From positions 1-24,965 of IMG/VR virus record IMGVR_UViG_3300011114_000344: a stretch of 24,965 nucleotides of DNA; one strand, written 5' to 3'. Every line of letters starts with the position of its first letter. Position 1 is the stretch's first letter. Origin of the DNA: a virus. This document shows, one piece after another, positions 5,569 through 12,067 of this stretch. Under the pieces are notes generated by a model that was not told the origin of the DNA, made no database searches, and saw only the letters and a program-made list of their open reading frames with translations. A program made the translations under genes and the position numbers.

Positions 5569-8105
5569 GTTGGTTCTTTCGGTTGTTGCGTGGCTTGCGC
5601 CCTGCTCTTGGCAACATCAATACCCATTCTGACCCCAGCCTCTTGTTGCTGCGCTGACAGTTTGGCTTTGCTATCTTGTATCTGCGCCCCAACTTTCATC
5701 CCGGCAAGCTGGCTCTGCAATTGAGCTTTCTGTTGCTCCAGTTTCAGTTTGTCAGCCTGTGTTGTGGCGTCCACCAAAAGCTTCTTCTCTTGCATAGCGG
5801 CCTGTTGAGCCATTTGTTGATTTTTAGCTTGTAGCTGCTGCATGGCAATTTGATTCTTCATCTGGGAGTCTTGGGCTTTAAGCTGCAACTCCTGCTGCTT
5901 AATCTGAAGCTCCATCTGCTGCATTTGAATCAACGGGTCTTGTTGATTCTGTTGTGCTTGCTGTTGAGCAGCCTGTGCTTGATTTTGTTGCAAGACCTGT
6001 TGAGCAGCTTGAGCCATCATTCCCGACAACGCAGTTTCAACCTCCGGTGGAAGCTTCTCATCTTGCGGAGGCAACGGCATCCCTAGCTGTTGTTCAATCT
6101 GTTGTCGGTACTGGAACCCGACATGCTCTGCAATATGAGCCATCATGGCTGACTGAATAAGAGGAGCCTTGGGATTTTGACCAATCAATTGAGTAACTGA
6201 TGGGTCTTGCATCATCGCCATGTGAACGCCGATGTGCGATTTCTGATCCTGATAGGAGAACGCCTTGACCGGCTCTCCCTTGATGATCATCATGTTCTCA
6301 GTCACCGGGTCTGTTGGTTTCTGGTCGTCTGGTAGGGGGACTAGCTTTTCTGCGTTCTTAATCCCCAAGACCTCCAGCATGTTGCGGTGCAACTGAGGCA
6401 GGTCATAAATATCAGGGGCCATCTGCGCCATCTGAATCACAGCTTGGTACTGAACAACCCGCTGGCTCATGGTGGCTGCATTGGGATCACTGACCGGAAT
6501 GACATCTACATCGTCGTAGTCTTCTTTCTTGGCCTTCCTCTCACCCACCTCTGGCTCATATGAATAGTCAGGGTCGGTGTAGTCGGCAATGATCCGGGCC
6601 AGCAGCTTCAGTTCTTGTTTAAACGCAGCATGAACCCTAGCCTGCACTGCGGTCATCACCTTGAGTTGGCGCTCCAGCAAAGCCAGCGTTGTGCCTACCG
6701 GCGACTGACCCGACATGTCGCTGATCTTTAAATCTGCGGTGGCGGCAAACCTACGGCCTTCCTCGACGATGTTCCCCAGCAGGGTGTAGAGAACTTGGCT
6801 CGGCTCTTTATATGGCAGGGGCAGGATGTTGTCCCGCATGACCCCCGAGCCAATATCTACATCTCGCCATTCACCGGGGGCAATGGGGGTGTCATCTCCC
6901 TTGATTCGGAGTCCTCGGGTCTTGAGACCACCCGGCAAGTTGGACAGTGTTCCTGCGTCCACAAGCTGTCGCATAATGCTGGTAGCCGACTTCGCAAACC
7001 CTCCGATGAGGTGGAAAAGGCCGAAGCCGTAAGCCCCAAAACCCGGGATGTATTGGTAGTGAACAAAGTGCTGTCGTTTAAGTCGGAGGTCGTCATCTTC
7101 TTCCCAGTTGCGGCGAATTGCCAAAACATCGCCCGTACCCTTGATCAGGGTGACTACATAGGGCAGCATAATCCCGGTTTCATCACCCTCTTTGTCGGTG
7201 TCCTCAAACCCTTTTAAATCAAGGTCTGCATGAATTTCATACAAGATAAAACGGTCATCGTTTAAATCACTGAACCCGGTCTCTTTGTCCTTGGCCTTCT
7301 CAATGTCGGTGGTCTCTTTGGTTGGGTCACCAATGTCACATTCCCGGTAAAACCCAGCGGATTGCAGCTTCAATATCTCATTCTTGGTCTTGTGCATCAC
7401 ATGGGTGACGCGATAGCAAGACTGAATGTCTGATGCGCCATAGGGCAACAAGATGTCTTCTGCCGGGATAAATATGGATATCTGCCTGCCAAGGCTGGGG
7501 TCGTAATAGACCTTCTTGAATGCGGAGCCTGTAGCAGGTAGGCTCCACAGCATCCTCTCATGCTCTGCCCTGAACTCAACCATCTTCTCGGTCAGTTGGT
7601 AGTTCATGTCTTCCCGAACCCTGACCGCCGACTCCTTCTTCTCCTTAGTCTCTTTACCAATAATCTTGGTCTTCACCGGGCCAGCAGCCGGGAAGGTTTC
7701 GGTGATAGTCTCCGATTGAAACCTGACCACTGCCTCTGTAATCATGGGATGAAACACCCCACAAGCGCCGTTCCACGGCTCTGTTCGCTCTTCATACTGC
7801 AAACCCAACAGCTTCAAGCCCTCGGTGTAGGCTTTCTCCCAATCCTTGCGCCCTGCCTTGTCATTGTCAATTTCTGAAGTCAGGTCAGAACTGAGGGTCT
7901 GCATTGCCCCCTCAGTCATTTCATCTGCAAGATTTGCCGAGAAATCTTCTTCACCCATTGCATCGGGGTCAAGCTCAATCTCCATGCCGTCTATGCCAAT
8001 CTTCACTGACTCCGGGTCAACAATCTCTATCTCAATTGCCTCATCACCCATGTCATCCAAACCCATAGGGGCTTGGTACAACGCTTTATCAATGTTGGTT
8101 GCCAT
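5565..8105 (-). CDS. Portal protein with long Gln-rich C-terminal domain
   Basis: The 846-aa protein lies directly downstream of the large terminase (9-nt gap, ribosome site AGGATA) and has portal features: an acidic N-terminus, an early GLQYEERTEPWNGACGVFHP segment, and a conserved core with FHLIGGFAKSATSIMRQLVD, PGGLKTRGLRIKGDDTPIAP and SPVGTTLALLERQLKVM. Twelve copies would form the DNA entry ring at one head vertex, hold the terminase and later connect to the tail. From about residue 660 to 846 it becomes a Gln/Ala/Lys/Met helical coiled-coil region. The length is above that of typical siphovirus portals and closer to podovirus-type portals with C-terminal barrels. The Gln-rich end is probably part of that crown or barrel rather than a separate gene, because no stop or start interrupts it. 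Confidence 0.9.
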   Translation of the reverse strand: MATNIDKALYQAPMGLDDMGDEAIEIEIVDPESVKIGIDGMEIELDPDAMGEEDFSANLADEMTEGAMQTLSSDLTSEIDNDKAGRKDWEKAYTEGLKLLGLQYEERTEPWNGACGVFHPMITEAVVRFQSETITETFPAAGPVKTKIIGKETKEKKESAVRVREDMNYQLTEKMVEFRAEHERMLWSLPATGSAFKKVYYDPSLGRQISIFIPAEDILLPYGASDIQSCYRVTHVMHKTKNEILKLQSAGFYRECDIGDPTKETTDIEKAKDKETGFSDLNDDRFILYEIHADLDLKGFEDTDKEGDETGIMLPYVVTLIKGTGDVLAIRRNWEEDDDLRLKRQHFVHYQYIPGFGAYGFGLFHLIGGFAKSATSIMRQLVDAGTLSNLPGGLKTRGLRIKGDDTPIAPGEWRDVDIGSGVMRDNILPLPYKEPSQVLYTLLGNIVEEGRRFAATADLKISDMSGQSPVGTTLALLERQLKVMTAVQARVHAAFKQELKLLARIIADYTDPDYSYEPEVGERKAKKEDYDDVDVIPVSDPNAATMSQRVVQYQAVIQMAQMAPDIYDLPQLHRNMLEVLGIKNAEKLVPLPDDQKPTDPVTENMMIIKGEPVKAFSYQDQKSHIGVHMAMMQDPSVTQLIGQNPKAPLIQSAMMAHIAEHVGFQYRQQIEQQLGMPLPPQDEKLPPEVETALSGMMAQAAQQVLQQNQAQAAQQQAQQNQQDPLIQMQQMELQIKQQELQLKAQDSQMKNQIAMQQLQAKNQQMAQQAAMQEKKLLVDATTQADKLKLEQQKAQLQSQLAGMKVGAQIQDSKAKLSAQQQEAGVRMGIDVAKSRAQATQQPKEPT

Positions 8106-8114
8106 TCGGTATCC

Positions 8115-9659
8115 TTAATAGTATGCAGCTTGTCTGCCGCGCCTGAATATTCTAGGCTCTTCTTTCTCATCCGACTCCAACGAGATAAACCCACCTTGGC
8201 GGTAGCGTAGTAGCGCTTGTGTGGTGGTGTCCACGTAGTCGTCGTGTTCTCCCACAGGAAACGCTGCCATTTCTTCTATGACTTCCCTAGCCCACCGGGT
8301 GTCTGGAGCCCATACTTTACCCGAAGTGAACAGGTCGGCTACGGCGTTCATCCGCACCATTTTGTCGTTTCCCCGGCTGGGGGTGAACTCTTGCACGGGT
8401 ATGCCCATTGCCCGAAGTTCCTGAATCAGAGGAGAACCTGCGGCTTTCTTCTCCACAATAATGCTATCAGGTTCCCAATCTTTCCAGTGTTTTAGTGCTA
8501 CCGCTTTCAATTCCGGGAAGGCCATCCGGTCTTTAAACGCATCCAGCAGTATGAGTTGGGGGGAGCCGTTTTCTTCGTCGTTGTACCAAATCCCCCATGT
8601 CGTACACGCACTGTAGTCAGCGGTTGTCTTGGTCTCAAAGGCGGTGTCCCACGACTGTATGATGTACTCACATTTGGGCGCATCGTCATGGGGCCAGACC
8701 CGCCAATCCTTACGGGAGACCACTGCCGACATGTCTGAGGTGGGCTGTTGCATGTACTGTGCGTTCCAGTACCGGGGCTCCAAGCTGGCTTTGGTCGTCT
8801 CCAGCAATTCTATGGGCCACTGTTCAGGCCACAAGGCTTTGCCAGAAGGTAGGATGGCGGGTAGCTCCACAATCTCCCACGGCGTGGAATCCGGGTTCTT
8901 GGTCTGGTAGTCAAGCAGCCGCCCGGTCAAGTCCAGTAGTGACCAACGGGTCATTACCACAATAATGGCTCCCCCCGGCATTAGTCGTTGTAGCGGCCCG
9001 GTCTGGAACCATGACCATGCGGTATCAAACGCCAAACGGCTGTTGACCTTTATGTCTTGCTCCGAATGCGGGTCATCAATGACGAATAGGTCAGCGCCGC
9101 GCCCAGCAAGTGCACCGCCAACACCCGCTGCGTAGTATTGGCCCCCGGCTGTAGTTGACCATTTACCGGCGGCTTTTTGGTCACTGGCAACAAGGGTGTG
9201 GGGGAAGATTTCATGGTATTCCTCCGAATCAATCAAGTTACGTACTCGTCTGCCATAGTCTTCGGACAGGGACGCTGTGTGTGTCCCCATGATAATTTTC
9301 TTTTCTGGGTACTTACCTAAAAAATACGCAGGAAACAAGTAAGAGGCAAATTCCGATTTTCCGTGCCGGGGGGCTATGTTAACGATCACCCGTTTCTTGT
9401 TACCCTCAATCACATCCGTAAATATCTTTGCCAGTTTGCGGTGATGGGGGCCAATCTTAAATCCGGGGTACACACCTTGAGCAAACCCCAAGGGGCTGTG
9501 TTTGGCGGCAGTCAGTCTGGCGCGTTGCTCACGAATACTCAGGTCATCAAACAGTTCAATCTTGTCCTGCAATGACATGGATGGCAAAGCGCGTTGCAGC
9601 GCTTCCAGTTCCACTTTACTTAGGCTGGTCAGCGTCTGTAGATTCATTAACTGGGACAT
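8115..9659 (-). CDS. terL: Terminase large subunit (TerL)
   Basis: The 514-aa protein has the two-domain plan of viral packaging motors. The ATPase has a Walker A-like APRHGKSE (about residues 96-103), Walker B LFVIDDP (about 191-197) and a coupling motif nearby in IIVVMTRWS. The RNase H-like nuclease has QSWDTAF (Asp about 338), IIVEKKA (Glu about 403) and GEHDDYVDT (Asp 473/474), the three acidic positions that bind metal. It packages DNA through the portal and cuts concatemers. The start at 9659 overlaps the TerS end by 44 nt; ATG at 9647 (MNLQTL) is an alternative with a similarly weak ribosome site. Portal follows immediately. Confidence 0.95.
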   Translation of the reverse strand: MSQLMNLQTLTSLSKVELEALQRALPSMSLQDKIELFDDLSIREQRARLTAAKHSPLGFAQGVYPGFKIGPHHRKLAKIFTDVIEGNKKRVIVNIAPRHGKSEFASYLFPAYFLGKYPEKKIIMGTHTASLSEDYGRRVRNLIDSEEYHEIFPHTLVASDQKAAGKWSTTAGGQYYAAGVGGALAGRGADLFVIDDPHSEQDIKVNSRLAFDTAWSWFQTGPLQRLMPGGAIIVVMTRWSLLDLTGRLLDYQTKNPDSTPWEIVELPAILPSGKALWPEQWPIELLETTKASLEPRYWNAQYMQQPTSDMSAVVSRKDWRVWPHDDAPKCEYIIQSWDTAFETKTTADYSACTTWGIWYNDEENGSPQLILLDAFKDRMAFPELKAVALKHWKDWEPDSIIVEKKAAGSPLIQELRAMGIPVQEFTPSRGNDKMVRMNAVADLFTSGKVWAPDTRWAREVIEEMAAFPVGEHDDYVDTTTQALLRYRQGGFISLESDEKEEPRIFRRGRQAAYY

Positions 9660-10215
9660 CCACTACGTCAATCACATGCATAAACTTGTTTAGCTTTTCT
9701 TTGATGCGCTGCTCCAGTTCGCTATCGGACATGTCGGTTTTCTTAATCTCCACACGTTCCGTAAATAGCGCTACCTCAGTTACCTTGCCCAACATCTCCA
9801 GCGCTTTGAGTCGGAAGCGGGTGTCGGGGTTTTTGGTTTCTTCAAGTATCTGTGACACGGCGTAGCCGCGCAGTTCTTTGGCCTGTTCTACAAACGCCCA
9901 ATCGTATGCGGTCAACATCCCTACCAGATGGCGCACCGCTTGGGGTGTCTTGACGTTGGTAAGCGCTAACTTAGTATTCTGGGGTGGGCTTCCCGCAGCC
10001 ATTGTGGCAAACGCTGCACGTACCGCCTGCGAGTCCGCAGCCGTTTCAATCTCTTCGTCTGGAATAGCGCCAAGCTGTTTCAACCAATCTGCCGTTTTAA
10101 CTTTGGCGTCGATGATGTCCGCAACCGATTGGTTTGCAATAGGAGTTACCACACTCCCGGCTGGGGTGTTTTCTATTTCGGGGTGGTATTCCCCGTTGAT
10201 GAGGTGGTTAAACAT
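9616..10215 (-). CDS. Terminase small subunit-like protein
   Basis: This 199-aa gene is the first of the leftward head operon, immediately upstream of and overlapping TerL, the usual TerS position. The middle (KTPQAVRHLVGMLTAYDWAF) and RFRLKALEMLGKVTEVALFT segments are helical, the latter a pattern seen in TerS-like proteins, and the C-terminus is acidic and Lys-rich. TerS would recognise the packaging site and stimulate TerL. No convincing ribosome site precedes the ATG at 10215; a good AAGGAG lies about 55 nt upstream at about 10276 but with no start codon close to it in frame. Initiation may therefore be unusual, or the start may be wrong. The assignment is mostly positional. Confidence 0.7.
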   Translation of the reverse strand: MFNHLINGEYHPEIENTPAGSVVTPIANQSVADIIDAKVKTADWLKQLGAIPDEEIETAADSQAVRAAFATMAAGSPPQNTKLALTNVKTPQAVRHLVGMLTAYDWAFVEQAKELRGYAVSQILEETKNPDTRFRLKALEMLGKVTEVALFTERVEIKKTDMSDSELEQRIKEKLNKFMHVIDVVDVPVNESTDADQPK

Positions 10216-10297
10216 AGGCAGTGCGTAATAGTGTACACTTCTTTTTGAGTGGCGGTAGTTTCCGTTGCTTCTCCTTGATAGGCAACCCTATCTTTAC

Positions 10298-10321
10298 CCC
10301 CCCGCACTGGGGGGTTTTTTT
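10298..10321 (+). terminator. Rightward rho-independent terminator without an upstream gene
   Basis: CCCCCC (10298-10303), loop GCACT and GGGGGG (10309-10314) are followed by seven T (10315-10321). The T run lies on the plus strand, so it terminates rightward transcripts; on the opposite strand the hairpin is followed by TAAAG and should work poorly. No plus-strand gene precedes it, so it may end an antisense or small RNA or block rightward transcription across the TerS start. Confidence 0.75.
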
Positions 10322-10330
10322 ATGGGTATT

Positions 10331-10346
10331 TGTCTAACATTAGACA
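10331..10346. promoter_or_regulatory. Palindrome, candidate operator
   Basis: TGTCTAA, two bases (CA), then TTAGACA form a perfect 7-bp inverted repeat. One arm plus following bases (TTAGACAT) recurs at 11995-12002 ahead of the 251-aa gene, in the same orientation. It could bind a dimeric regulator; no protein is assigned. Confidence 0.4.
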
Positions 10347-10376
10347 TAGTATGGGCTGGTTTTTTATAATTTTTGT

Positions 10377-10415
10377 GGGGTAGGGGTTTTTGTTTGGAAG
10401 GGGGGGTGGTGTGGG
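10377..10415 (+). other. G-run tract with quadruplex potential
   Basis: Runs of 4, 4, 7 and 3 G occur on the plus strand with loops of 2, 13 and 6 nt; splitting the 7-G run gives a tighter four-run arrangement. The preceding bases are a T/A-rich stretch (10360-10376). Whether it folds is not testable by eye; strand asymmetry is directly visible. Confidence 0.35.
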
Positions 10416-10465
10416 CTTGTCGTTGCGGATTTGGGGAAAATGTAAATTGGCATGTTTTGCAGCTT

Positions 10466-10487
10466 TGTGGATTATGGCTGTGGATTA
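10466..10487 (+). repeat. Two DnaA-box-like direct repeats
   Basis: TGTGGATTA occurs at 10466-10474 and 10479-10487, a 13-bp period. Its complement TAATCCACA differs by one base from the DnaA consensus TTATCCACA. In a non-coding, AT/G-biased region between divergent modules this suggests an origin-like element, but two near-consensus copies can occur by chance. Confidence 0.4.
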
Positions 10488-10546
10488 GTGTTGTTGTATG
10501 AGCGGTGCTGCTTGGCCCAAAAGGGGGGCTGGGGGTACAGTGGGGT

Positions 10547-10585
10547 CTGAGATTACTGCATTTCCACGCTCCTGAGATTGCTGCA
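10547..10585 (+). repeat. 14-bp direct repeat upstream of the early promoter
   Basis: CTGAGATTACTGCA (10547-10560) and CTGAGATTGCTGCA (10572-10585) match at 13 of 14 positions, 25 bp apart (start to start). The second copy covers the probable -35 of the promoter at 10578-10605, so the pair is a good candidate for a regulator-binding site. Confidence 0.5.
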
Positions 10586-10605
10586 AATACCCCTCATGGT
10601 ATAAT
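10578..10605 (+). promoter_or_regulatory. Extended -10 promoter for the early block
   Basis: TATAAT at 10600-10605 is a perfect -10, with TG at 10597-10598 giving the extended -10 form. A weak -35, TTGCTG, lies 16 nt upstream at 10578-10583. It precedes the first palindromic element and the 133-aa gene. Confidence 0.7.
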
Positions 10606-10634
10606 AGAGGCATCGGTTGGGGGTTCTAGCCGAT

Positions 10635-10657
10635 AGAGGGAGAATGGTTCTCCCTCT
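10635..10657. repeat. Palindromic element copy 1 (of 5)
   Basis: This is a dyad with core GGGAGAATGGTTCTCCC, extended on both sides to give 10-bp perfectly complementary arms around TGG. It lies 28 nt upstream of the ATG of the 133-aa gene and about 30 nt after the promoter, so it is transcribed as a stem-loop or acts as a DNA operator. Confidence 0.85.
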
Positions 10658-10685
10658 GGTTTATCAATGTAATCAGGAAACTATC

Positions 10686-11087
10686 ATGTCAATCAAATCC
10701 GCAGTAATCACATCGTTTATCAGTGCTAACTCAGTGGCTTACGACAAAGCCGCCGTAATCTTCCACAACATGGAGACTACGGGGGAAACATGGGTAACAG
10801 CACTTGCTGCCGCCGGTGTTATCGGGTCAGACGTCAAAGTCTTTGCTACAGTATGGGTAACAAAGGTATCAAATGTGATGCCCCATGACTATCGTGGCAC
10901 ATGGGTATTCACCAAGGACTCAGCAGAGCACAGCAGAGTCAAGTACTTGTGCGCCGTGGCATCTGGTGCGACGACACGCAAGGCCGGTACACGCAAGAGC
11001 GCCAAGGTTGACCCGGTTGACGCAGTGCTCAAGGCATACAAGGCGCTGACCACGGCACAGAAGCGTGCCTTCATTGCGGCTATCTAA
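10686..11087 (+). CDS. Unknown early protein (133 aa)
   Basis: The start is taken at 10686 (MSIKSAVITSFISANSVAYD) because AGGAAAC lies just upstream; the frame is open further left but that part contains the palindromic repeat and is an unlikely coding region. The protein has an Ala/Val-rich N-terminal half, a central segment with GTWVFTKDSAEHSRVKYLCA, and a basic Lys/Arg/Ala-rich linker before a final helix, ALTTAQKRAFIAAI. No known domain is recognised. As first gene of the rightward block with a strong promoter it is probably an early-expressed protein. The basic linker could contact nucleic acid, which is inference. Confidence 0.7.
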   Translation: MSIKSAVITSFISANSVAYDKAAVIFHNMETTGETWVTALAAAGVIGSDVKVFATVWVTKVSNVMPHDYRGTWVFTKDSAEHSRVKYLCAVASGATTRKAGTRKSAKVDPVDAVLKAYKALTTAQKRAFIAAI

Positions 11088-11100
11088 GCTGCTACCAATC

Positions 11101-11123
11101 AGAGGGAGAACTGTTCTCCCTCT
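11101..11123. repeat. Palindromic element copy 2 (of 5)
   Basis: The core GGGAGAACTGTTCTCCC is a perfect 8-bp dyad around a single T; outer bases also pair, giving 10-bp arms. It is 13 nt after the 133-aa gene and 77 nt before the 46-aa gene start. Confidence 0.85.
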
Positions 11124-11200
11124 ACTTTTAGGACTCTCTCACAGCGCATCCGCAAGGGTGTGTTGTGGGGGCAATCTTGCCCTGACTGTAGGAGATATCA

Positions 11201-11341
11201 ATGAACGTAGCACTTGGAATTATTGGCACGGCTTGCGTGGCCGTAGCCTTGGGTCAGCTTGTCCCCGAGGGGATGTGGTTGTGGCTGGCGGTCTTGGGAT
11301 GGGGATGTTGCACCCTGACCTTGGCCTTCGTCTGGGACTGA
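11201..11341 (+). CDS. Small hydrophobic membrane protein (46 aa)
   Basis: The frame reads MNVALGIIGTACVAVALGQL then VPEGMWLWLAVLGWGCCTLT and a short LAFVWD end. It has two hydrophobic stretches separated by a Pro-Glu-Gly turn, so it is likely a two-segment membrane hairpin or a single longer one. TAGGAGA precedes the ATG by 6 nt, which supports translation. A long antisense frame also covers this area, but it lacks a ribosome site and crosses several non-coding features. The gene lies between palindromic copies 2 and 3. The function is unknown. Confidence 0.6.
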   Translation: MNVALGIIGTACVAVALGQLVPEGMWLWLAVLGWGCCTLTLAFVWD

Positions 11342-11348
11342 ACACTCT

Positions 11349-11371
11349 ATAGCCCTGTGACAGGGGGCTAT
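11349..11371 (+). other. Stem-loop after the 46-aa gene
   Basis: ATAGCCC (11349-11355) pairs with GGGCTAT (11365-11371) around a nine-base loop with further partial pairing. It starts 8 nt after the 46-aa stop codon. No T run follows, so it is not a standard terminator; an RNA stability or processing role is possible. Confidence 0.4.
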
Positions 11372-11384
11372 GTAGTGCGCTGTT

Positions 11385-11407
11385 AGAGGGAGAACTGTTC
11401 TCCCCCT
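11385..11407. repeat. Palindromic element copy 3 (of 5)
   Basis: The core GGGAGAACTGTTCTCCC is identical to copy 2, while the right outer arm ends CCCCCT rather than CCCTCT, so one outer base pair is lost. It sits 22 nt before the 76-aa gene start. Confidence 0.85.
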
Positions 11408-11429
11408 GAGTGTCACTGAGGAGTTAATC

Positions 11430-11660
11430 ATGAAAACCACCATCATGGGTGTTACGTACACCATCATCCGCCGCCAACCTTTGCGTAATGACCCATCGTA
11501 CTGGGTCATCCATGCCGTGAGCACAGACGGCAGAACCACGGCGCACAGCAGCACCGAGGCGTTCCTCGGGTGGGCGGAGCGTGAAGGCATGGCCCAACGC
11601 TCCGAACGCCGCCCTATGGGCGTGATGAAGGCCGCACTTTTAAGCGCAGGTTTGCAGTAA
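11430..11660 (+). CDS. Unknown small basic protein (76 aa)
   Basis: The protein starts MKTTIMGVTYTIIRRQPLRN and contains SYWVIHAVSTDGRTTAHSST, followed by a helical, Arg-rich C-terminus (AEREGMAQRSERRPMGVM). GAGGAG lies just upstream of the ATG. The short beta-rich N-terminus and basic helix could fit a small nucleic-acid-binding protein, but no named family is recognised. It is one of the genes carrying the 17-bp palindrome in its leader. Confidence 0.7.
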   Translation: MKTTIMGVTYTIIRRQPLRNDPSYWVIHAVSTDGRTTAHSSTEAFLGWAEREGMAQRSERRPMGVMKAALLSAGLQ

Positions 11661-11672
11661 TCTCGCCCGAGG

Positions 11673-11739
11673 GGGGTGGCCCACCTTTTTCCTGCAATGT
11701 CCAAGACTAATGGGCGCTGTACAGGAAGTGGGCTACCCC
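11673..11739. repeat. Long GC-rich stem-loop
   Basis: GGGGTGGCCCAC (11673-11684) pairs with GTGGGCTACCCC (11728-11739) over 12 positions with one G-T pair. Inside it TTCCTG and CAGGAA can extend the pairing. There is no T run after it, so it is not a simple terminator. Confidence 0.65.
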
Positions 11740-11994
11740 TAAGTTGTTGTTCTATAAGCGTTTCCAACAGGTGGTGTCCTATATATATAATTAAATAGAT
11801 TTACTTTATATATACAGCAATCTCCTTTTATCCATTCGTTCTTTCTTTTGCGTTTGGTTTAATAGAAGATTACAAGGGCTTTAGTTTATTTTAAAATCAT
11901 GCTACACTTGGGACAGTAACCACGCGAACCCTTGTGCCACAAGGGTTTGAGGGTAGCCCACCTCCTGTCCTAGCACCTTTAGTCTGGGACATCG
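11695..11994. repeat. Imperfect 44-bp inverted repeat flanking an AT-rich core
   Basis: The reverse complement of 11695-11738 and the direct sequence 11951-11994 align without gaps at 34 of 44 positions by my count. Both share GGGTAGCCCAC, CCTGT, TTAGTCT and GGACAT blocks. The arms enclose 212 bp of mostly AT-rich DNA. Terminal inverted repeats around a short non-coding core are seen in miniature elements, and also in origins; no target duplication was found at the outer ends. Confidence 0.55.
11886..11908 (+). promoter_or_regulatory. Possible extended -10 promoter
   Basis: TACACT at 11903-11908 has TG one base upstream (11900-11901), the extended -10 form. An upstream -35 is poor. It would transcribe rightward into the 251-aa gene through palindrome copy 4. 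Confidence 0.35.
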
Positions 11995-12030
11995 TTAGAC
12001 ATTTACTGGGCCACCCCCCACCCAAAAAGC

Positions 12031-12053
12031 AGCGGGAGAACGGTTCTCCCCCT
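12031..12053. repeat. Palindromic element copy 4 (of 5)
   Basis: The core GGGAGAACGGTTCTCCC is intact while the outer left base differs (AGC for AGA). It lies 14 nt before the ATG of the 251-aa gene and ends just ahead of its AAGGAG ribosome site. Confidence 0.85.
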
Positions 12054-12067
12054 AAAAAGGAGCCGAA

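Larger units (their letters stand above)
10216..10685. other. Gene-free divergent control region, possible origin
   Basis: No convincing gene lies in these 470 bases between leftward packaging genes and rightward early genes. In order they hold a small stem-loop at 10277-10292 (GATAGG/CCTATC), a plus-strand terminator, a 16-bp palindrome, a T-rich/G-rich tract, two DnaA-box-like repeats, a 14-bp direct repeat and an extended -10 promoter followed by the first copy of the 17-bp palindrome. The clustering is what one expects for a divergent promoter region and perhaps a replication or packaging origin; the origin role is inference. Confidence 0.6.
11661..12067. other. Gene-free AT-rich region with inverted repeats
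   Basis: No supported gene is seen. The region holds a long GC-rich stem-loop near 11673-11739, then an unusually AT-rich core (about 11770-11910, including tandem TA runs on both sides of 11800), a 9-bp stem-loop at 11927-11947 (AACCCTTGT/ACAAGGGTT), an inverted copy of the earlier GC-rich block at 11951-11994 and palindrome copy 4. An unwinding element of a replication origin, or the remains of a small inserted element, are both possible. Confidence 0.5.

Noticed and set aside
10617-10685. Longer N-terminus of the 133-aa protein
   Set aside because: The extra 23 codons would consist of the promoter-proximal leader and palindrome copy 1; the AGGAAA site favours the ATG at 10686.
11065-11352. 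Rightward 95-aa frame overlapping the 46-aa gene
   Set aside because: It spans palindrome copy 2 and lacks a ribosome site, while the 46-aa gene has one; the composition is Leu/Gly-rich without structure.
11198-11767. Long leftward open frame (189 aa) opposite the early genes
   Set aside because: It crosses two palindromic elements and overlaps two rightward genes with good ribosome sites, has no ribosome site of its own, and its sequence is Arg/Pro/Ser-rich in the way shadow frames often are.
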